DNA from: Ananas comosus
Lineage: Eukaryota; Streptophyta; Magnoliopsida; Poales; Bromeliaceae
Length of the DNA stretch: 64,000 nt
Assembly: GCF_001540865.1 (NCBI RefSeq)
Contig: NC_033638.1
Span: 2,011,902-2,075,901 of the forward strand
Direction: 5' to 3'
Under the pieces are notes generated by a model. The model had not been told where the DNA came from. It did not search any database and saw nothing but the letters and a program-made list of their open reading frames with translations. Both the position numbers and the translations under genes were made by a program. This document shows positions 57,528-64,000 of the stretch, one piece after another; position 1 is the stretch's first letter, and each line of letters starts with the position of its first letter.

Positions 57528-59302
57528 TGTAGCGCACTAAACTTCTACAAATTGTGGAGTTCTAGTGAGAGAATAGTGCTTAACATTATTCTGAAGGTTT
57601 TGACTGAGTTTGGAGAGCTTAGGAGTGTTTTCAAGGCTTTATAAGCGCGAAAACGGACTCCGAAAATCAAATTCTGCAAAACTACAATATTTGTGTTGTG
57701 TATCAGTACTGGACTTGAGGTACCGAAACTTTGCAGAGTACCAAATTGGGCAGCTCTTGGATTCTGTGGAACTCAACTCTGGATATCTGTACTGTAGTAT
57801 CCTTTATATATATATATGGATGCCACATGCCCATGTCTATACATATATATATATGTGTGGATGCTACGTGCCCCCATGCATGGTTATCCATTCAATTAAT
57901 TGAGGGAACAGCCTACACCTCTCTAATTATATTTTTCTTTCTCTCTTTCGTGTGGAGTGGAGAGCTGAAGCGGAGGAGCCGCGTAGAGGTAGCCGCGTAG
58001 AGGTAGCCGCGAAGCTCGGATTCGCCGTCGACGTCGCGCCGTGGAGCCGTTCGAGCCTACGTTTGTCGCCGTAGCATCGCAAGGAGGCCGGGCGAGGGTG
58101 TGTTANCTTAGTGGGTGACCGATGTTGTTTTGGGCGGTACCTACTGAGGACTACTTGTTTTGTAGTAGTTCTCACGCCCAGTTGTTACTCTTGTTTTGCA
58201 GAGCCACAGGTTTCGGCTGCTGCGCCTTCCGCGGATCAGGATCGAGGCAAGGGCGTCGCGAGTTAGAGCCCTACCCGACGAGCAGAGCTAGAGGCACCCC
58301 TACTGCAGGTAGATGTTTTGTTTCGAGTTTATGTACATAGTAGCCTTAACTCGCTAGTGCGAGTAACTCTGTATTTTGGATTTGGACTATGTATATGAAA
58401 CTCAGTTTGTTTAACTTCTGTTTTCTCTAGCAGCTCTCTACTACTGTTCGTAGTAGTGTTTGACTTACAGGCACAGCTGTCGCTTCGTATACAGGAAAAA
58501 TTTCTTTGTATACGGCGGATTTGTCGACGTGCCCGGGGAACGAGACATCCGGGGCGTGACATGTACTGCATCGGGTGAGTACCGAAACGCAGTGAAAACC
58601 AGAATTTCCAACGTTTGGGTTCTGCGATACTAGTCTTCAGGTCCCAGAACTGACCGTCGAGTGCCGGTACTCCAAATCGCGTACCAATACTCAATGTTGT
58701 GTTTCGTGCTGAGAGTAATTTCTATATTTTGGAGTGGCTTTAGGGATATTATTACAACTTGTATAACATGTCTCTCACCCCCTCATTTCCCCTCTTGCTG
58801 GCTGAAGCTAGAGAAGGAGAAGAAGTGAGTTTTTCCTCTCTTCTCTTTTGAATTTCTTCTCCTTACCCTCAAATCTTTGGGTTTGATCTCTGTTTCTTTC
58901 TCTTCTCTTTGGATGCAAGCATCTAGGCTTCAAAGGGGAGCTCGGGATTGAAGAGAAGAGCTTGTTTGAGGATTGAACTCTAACCCTAGCATTTTATAGC
59001 TTGGTTTGGAGCTTGATTTGAGGTTAGTATTGTCCTTTTACTCTCTAATTGAGAGATTTGCAACAGATTTTTGGTGGAAAAACTAGTTTTGCAGAAACTA
59101 GGGTTTGTTTCGGGGCTTTTCATTGGAGAGCTTTTTGGATGGAATTGATGAGTGTAGAACACTCTTGTAGGTTGGATTTGAAGCTCCATTGGGTTGACTC
59201 GAGCCTTGAACAAGTTTTGCTTGGTCGGTCAAAGGTAATTTTCACCTAATTTCTATTTGACTTTTGGTGAATTTCGTGGGAAGCTTTTAAGAAGCTCGTA
59301 AC
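57528..59302 (+). mobile_element. LTR 5' part split by a short solo LTR
   Basis: Composed of 57528-57792 and 58567-59302. It starts TGTAGCGCACTAAACTTC. Its U3 carries GTACC/GGTAC half-sites (for example 57719 and 58668) but no full GTACCGGTAC palindrome. A pyrimidine-rich leader follows (about 58770-58880). It is cut at 59303 by the next element. Confidence 0.65.
57793..58561 (+). mobile_element. short solo LTR (769 bp as assembled)
   Basis: It starts TGTAGTATCC and ends CCGGGGCGTGACA, flanked by TGTAC (57788-57792 and 58562-58566). It has an N at 58086, so its length may be underestimated. It keeps the terminal module: hairpins AGTGGGT/ACCTACT and GGACTACT/AGTAGTTC, acceptor-like TTTTGCAG (ends 58201), and a frame ending DQDRGKGVAS-stop (58202-58266). 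Confidence 0.8.
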
Positions 59303-61912
59303 TGTAATATACCGAAACTTTGGTAGACTATATCGAACTTTAGTCAAATTGACCAAAGCGTGCGAGAGAGATGGTTGGGCAAAGTCCATATGACATCCCT
59401 ACAGTGTTAGAGGGGTTAAAGTTGAGTTCCAAGTGAGATTGATAGGTTTTAACATTGTTCGACGCGAAATAGAGCCTAAGCACTGCCAAAACTCTGATCT
59501 GGGTGCTACGTACCGGTAATAAGGAAGTAGTATCGGTACCAGGCCGGCCACCCGAGAGGGTTGCTCTCGGGTTTGGTCACTGGAGTCCGCGTACCGATGA
59601 CACCCCTGGTGCGTACCGGTACCAGGCAGCAATCCGAGAACAGCAGCTCTCGGGTTTGGACAATTGAACAGGGGCGTACCGGTGACAAGAATCCGCGTAT
59701 CGGTACGCAGTGCTGAGAACAGTAGGTTGAGTCTACTGCAAATAAAAGAAATTGGAGGGCTTAAATGCAATTGTGGTGGCTTATAAAAACCCCACACCCT
59801 CTCTTCTCTTGTTCACAGCAGTGAACACTTCCTCCTCTCTTATTTCTCTCACTCTCTCTCTTTAGGAGCTCTTCCCCAAGGTGGTTTGGAGGAGATTAGA
59901 GAAGATTTAGAGGAGATTTTGGAGCTTTGGGAGGATCAAGGGCTCTCCTACAAGGTGTAGCTTGGTGAGCTTTTGGGCTAAGGTGAGGTTTTTTGTAAGA
60001 TCTTGTTTAGGATTTGGTTTTATACCCTAGAACACTTGGTTTTGATCTTCTTACATGAAAGAAAATCTAAGAGAGACCTTGGAATCTCATGTTGAGACCA
60101 TGTTGTTTATGAGCTCTCATGGTAGAACTCTAGGGTTTGGTTCAAATGCCCTAAGAGTGGATCTAGATGAGTTTCTAGATGATGTTAAGCTTGTTTTTGC
60201 TTATCTCCAAGATTCATACGGTGTATGTGCTATAGAGCATTGTTAGGGCTCCAAAATTGAGGCTTTTGTCATAGATTGGTTTAAATATAAATTGATCATG
60301 TAGAAACCAAATTGAAGGTATTTTCGACGCGTTAGGAGACTCGGTTCGAAGATCCGACGAGTCTACCCGAAGATATTGGAGAAAAAGCCTATTTCGGCTT
60401 CGTTTTGCCGCAGGCGAGAGAATAGGCGGCTAAAAATCACGAAAATCAAACCGTAGCACCTTAGCAACCCTACAAGGTGGGTGGTTCTTTTTGAAATCCT
60501 CGAATTTTATTTTATGTCTAAAATATCATTTCTTGAGCATATGTGTATATTGAGCTTCATGCATTGTAGGGTGATTGAGAGTTTGTTGTTGCATATTGTG
60601 AGTACAAATGCATATGAGATGATTGTAAACTAATGAGAACTTGTAAAACCCTATGTATGCATGAATGATGATAAGAACCTAGAAAAGGCAAAGAATCTAG
60701 TGACAATGAGAACAAATGACATTATGACATCGATAGTAGAGTGGCAACAATGAGTTTTGAATGCTAGTGTACAAGTGTGGCATTAATGAGTATTGAATGC
60801 TAGAGATAAACACATAGTGTATGTGGCATTAACGAGTCAAAAATGCATGAGAATGAATATAAAGAACATTTAGTGTGTGGCACTAATGAATGAGTTTAAA
60901 GAATGTAAAAAAATGGCATATGTGACATAGCATCCTCAAAGTTGAGGCATCCTTATAGTTAAGGAATGGATTGAACTTGACATCCTTATAGCTAAGGATT
61001 GGATCATACTCACCTATAAGTCTTGGCTTGAGGGCAGTCGCACCCCCTCGAGCGATGAGCTCCGAAGTAGTCATCACTGGGTTGTAGCGAGTATCTCCCC
61101 AGAGAACGGTCCCGTCGGGTTGTAGCGAGTATCTCCCCGATAGTAGGGATTTGAGTTGGTGAGTCTATTGAGGGCAAACCTACGAGTTAGCCAAAAGATT
61201 GAGTAATGAAAATGTGATCTTGCATGCATCAAGAGCATTTTATTTGAGCATCATTATTGATTATATCTTGTTCAGGCATATTAGCTGCATTTGTATAGTT
61301 TGGTTACTATCTATCTATTTATTCTTCTATTATGCCTGACTTAGACCTAGTGGGAAAGTCGGCAAGGTCGGCGGCCGAACCCACTGGAAACTTTGTTGTA
61401 GTTCTCACCCCACTATTTCCACAGAGCCGGACCGAGTGAGCCGACCGACGATCGCGATAAAAGTATCGCGCCATAGACAGTGACTACCCGAGTCGGTTTC
61501 ATACTTGTTTAGTTCATACCCTCTTTATATTATCTTTTGTATTTGATGATGTTAGTATTATGAATGTGATAAATGATGTAAAGAGAGCTTATGTATGAAT
61601 GTAAAGGCTTATATTTTGAGAATTCTTGTGATGTAAAAGAAATGATGAAAAGAATGTAAATGTAAAAGTTGAATGCATGTATGTGGTTAAAAGTTGATCA
61701 TATTACTTGTATATTGTTTAGTTTAGTACTTTCACTTTTGGCTATTGCTTGCCCTCGTGCAAGCCATGTATATCTTTGTTCCGCCGTGTAGAATTTATAT
61801 ATACATGATCTGTACTTGCGTTGAGCCTTGGGCGGACAAGGAAGGTGCTGTCCGTTCGGCGTCTATTCGACGTGCCCGAACCGACCAAATGGGCCGGTCC
61901 CAGGGCGTGACA
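59303..61912 (+). mobile_element. 5' LTR of gypsy element 2 (2610 bp)
   Basis: It runs from TGTAATATACCG to CCAGGGCGTGACA. GTACCGGTAC-type sites, several mutated, at 59512-59706; TATAAAA at 59782-59788; pyrimidine-rich leader 59797-59862; donor-like CTAAG/GTGAGG (59983) or ACAAG/GTGTAG (59954); hairpins 61347-61405; acceptor-like TTTCCACAG (ends 61424); and a frame ending DRDKSIAP-stop (61425-61476) in a copy that has lost one base upstream. Confidence 0.85.
59782..59788 (+). promoter_or_regulatory. LTR TATA box
   Basis: GGCTTATAAAAACC lies between the palindrome cluster and the pyrimidine-rich leader. Transcription would be expected to begin about 30 bases downstream. Confidence 0.7.
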
Positions 61913-61919
61913 GATTTAG

Positions 61920-61932
61920 TGGTATCAAAGCC
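61920..61932 (+). other. primer-binding site of gypsy element 2
   Basis: TGGTATCAAAGCC follows the LTR after 7 bases; one change from the initiator-Met complement TGGTATCAGAGCC. Confidence 0.8.
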
Positions 61933-62143
61933 TGAAAAGTGAAAGTATAGGATGGACCTAGAAACCCTTAGGATGGAAAACTTAGGGATCTAGGGAACAT
62001 GAGCGACGTGGAATCAATTGATAGCGAAAGCGTTATGGATTAGGTGATGTTAGTATGTCTCTAATGTGGTTAGGGGCTAATCCAAGTTGATATTTATTCT
62101 CTGCTCGTGTTGCGTTGGGCGGCCGACGACATAATGCTTCGGA

Positions 62144-64000
62144 ATGAGAATGAATACAAGGTCGATGCCCGAGGAACCGAGTGCGGCTCCTGAGCAATCC
62201 GGAGCAAGTGGTGACGGGGAGCTTCGGGAGCAAGTGTCCGCACTCATTGGAGTGGTGTGGCAACAAGCGGAGTCCGTGCAACATCAAGGGGAGCAAATTC
62301 AAAGACTTCAAGAGGCCTTAGAGCGACAGCAGGCGGCGGCGGCTCAAGTGGGTGTCGAGCAACATGCACCCCCTGTAGTGATGCCGAGTGCGGCCGAGGG
62401 CGTTGCCGCGGCGGCTATACCAGTCGCGGCGGTGGCAGCTGGTTTGGGAACCTCAAATCCTGATAGTGCGACTATGGAAGCGGAGCGAGAGCGTGCGCTT
62501 GCCGCTCTCATCATGTTCAAGAAGTTCAGCCCACCTACGTTCGACGGGAAAAAGGTGGAGCCGTCGATGGAGTCATGGATCGACGCGATGGAATCGCTCT
62601 TCGAGGATATATATACCTTAGAGAAGGACAAGGTGCACCTCACCACTCATTGTTTTGAGAAAGCGGTGAGGTGTTGTGGAAACGGGTGAAGCGTGATCGA
62701 TCTTCCGACCTTCCGCCTATACTCTCGGAGGAGTTTCGGAGGTTGATGTTCGCGAATTATTTCCCCGATACGGTGAAGCGGAAGCTACAAGATAAGTTCC
62801 GCAAGTTGAGGCAAGGAGACCGTTCGGTGGGAGAATTTCAGCAGGAGTTCTCTCACATTATTTATTGTGTCCCGGATGTGGTTAGGGATGATCGGGATCG
62901 GGCCGACTGGTTATTGCGAGGACTTCGGCCGGATATTTACAAGGCCGTGCAATTATTCAAGCTCACAACCTTTGCGCAGGTCTTCGATCGAGCATTGTGG
63001 GCGGAGCACGACAATGCCTACGCGCGAGAAGAACGCAGGTCTATGGATAAGGAAAGGGATAGAGAGAAAAAGCGGACTGCGGGTGGTGCTGAGGGTTGAT
63101 CGAATGCAAAGAAGCCCCCTCGGTATCCCCGGCAGCAGTCGAGGAGTTGGAGGCCCACTCGTTGTACTATTTGCGGCGGTGATCATTGATCGCCGGCATG
63201 CCCGCAGCGTGATAGAAAGTGTTATTAATGTGGCCAAACGGGACATATTGCCCGGGATTGCCTGAGTTGGACGTCGTCTGCACCGACGGCGGCATCAGTT
63301 TCTTCTACTCCGAGATAGCTCGCGAGGTTGCCACCGGCTATGTCGGCTGGACGCTTATCAGCACCGCGTCAGCCGAGAGATCTCGAGCACCGAGTGGACG
63401 GGTTTTCGCCACTTAGGTGGAGGAGCCTGCCGTACAAGATGACGTGATGGCGGGTTTTGTCTTAATTAATGGTACTAGAGCTAGAACTTTATTTGACATA
63501 GGTGCATCTCATTCATTTATTGGCGCATCATTTACAAAAACTCATGGCATTGAGGTGTTGTATAGCCCAGATTATTGGTGGGTTAATGCACCAGAGCATT
63601 TATTTAGTGCTCACAAGGAGTGCGCGGTGTGTCCAGTTAAGATAGGTGATTAGGTTATGCCGGCAAACTTACTAGTGCTAAACCAAATGTGGGGCTTCGA
63701 TGTAATCTTGGGGATCTATTGGCTCTCGAAGTACTATGCGGTTATAGATTGTAAGAGCAAGGTGATCACTTTTTGTGAGCCTAACCAAAAGGAGTTAGTG
63801 TATCGTGCTTGCAAGAGCTCGTGTTTCGCAGCGACCGTATCGGCGGCGAGGGCAAGAAAAATGATTAAGGGTGGATGTGTGGCCTATTTGGCGACAATGG
63901 TAGAGACTCAAAGGGAGCACCCGGAACTCGGGGATATCCGAGTAGCATATGAATTTCCGGATGTATTTCCGGCGGAGTTACCGGGATTGCCACCGGACCG
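62144..64000 (+). pseudogene. gypsy element 2 gag-protease-RT start, broken
   Basis: Gag begins MRMNTRSMPEEP at 62144. The capsid domain follows (SWIDAMESLFEDIYTLEKDKV), a frameshift near 62665 moves it into the frame of 62671-63096, then TGA 63097-63099, TGA 63187-63189 and TAA 63226-63228 fall in the region of the zinc knuckle (CGQTGHIARDC). Another frame change leads to TAG 63414-63416, then the protease (63417-63650), whose active site reads DIG instead of DTG (63495-63503), and TAG 63651-63653. The last bases encode FPDVFPAELPGLPPD, the usual lead-in to RT. Confidence 0.8.

Larger units (their letters stand above)
59303..64000 (+). mobile_element. second Ty3/gypsy element, 5' LTR to start of RT (runs off window)
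   Basis: A 5' LTR, primer site, broken gag, protease and the first part of the RT region follow in order; the rest lies beyond 64000. It is related to element 1 (similar gag) but with a GTACCGGTAC-type U3. The coding part is more decayed than element 1 before 6535. Confidence 0.85.

Overview
Plant nuclear DNA made almost entirely of nested retrotransposons. I see no host gene, no tRNA or rRNA gene and no CRISPR array. Evidence for a plant: Ty3/gypsy and Ty1/copia elements primed by initiator-Met tRNA (TGGTATCAGAGC sites), a SIRE-like copia relative with a coiled-coil gag, a plant-type LINE, and very long gypsy LTRs (2.5-4.3 kb) ending in GGGGCGTGACA. The species cannot be fixed from this; a monocot such as pineapple is only a guess.

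Layout. 1-797 is the 5' part of a long LTR. 798-1064 and 11692-12320 are two halves of another LTR split by a complete gypsy element (1065-11686, target duplication ATGGA). 12321-12660 is a third LTR fragment. 12661-13343 and 23825-25308 are a minus-strand LTR split by a SIRE-like non-autonomous element (13344-23819, duplication AATTG), which itself carries a solo LTR (14828-17463, duplication AATAC). 25309-34676 is a stack of mutually truncating LTRs, one with about 600 bp of AGC repeats. 34677-39337 is a circularly permuted copia element with the five bases CAACT at both ends. 39338-39622 is an LTR end, then a LINE (about 39690-45960), then an AT-rich stretch. 47428-59302 is a SIRE-type LTR remnant peppered with nested solo LTRs (duplications GTTTA, ATTGT, TCGAG, TGTAC). 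59303-64000 is the 5' LTR and gag/protease part of a second gypsy element that runs off the window.

Coding capacity. All gag-pol frames are broken. Many premature stops are what C-to-T or G-to-A change would give at CG or CNG sites. The pol of the first gypsy element is unreadable after about 6535, but 6535-13880 shows dense single-base indels that stop abruptly inside one LTR, so much of this decay may be assembly error.

Most interesting signal. Several diverged gypsy LTRs share one layout. U3 carries a cluster of ACCGGT-centred palindromes. Next come a pyrimidine-rich then purine-rich leader and a splice-donor-like site. About 0.5 kb before the LTR end lie two conserved hairpins, a splice-acceptor-like CAG, and a short segment readable as DRGKGIAP-stop with mostly third-position differences. 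This suggests an undescribed spliced small ORF or structured RNA module inside the LTRs.
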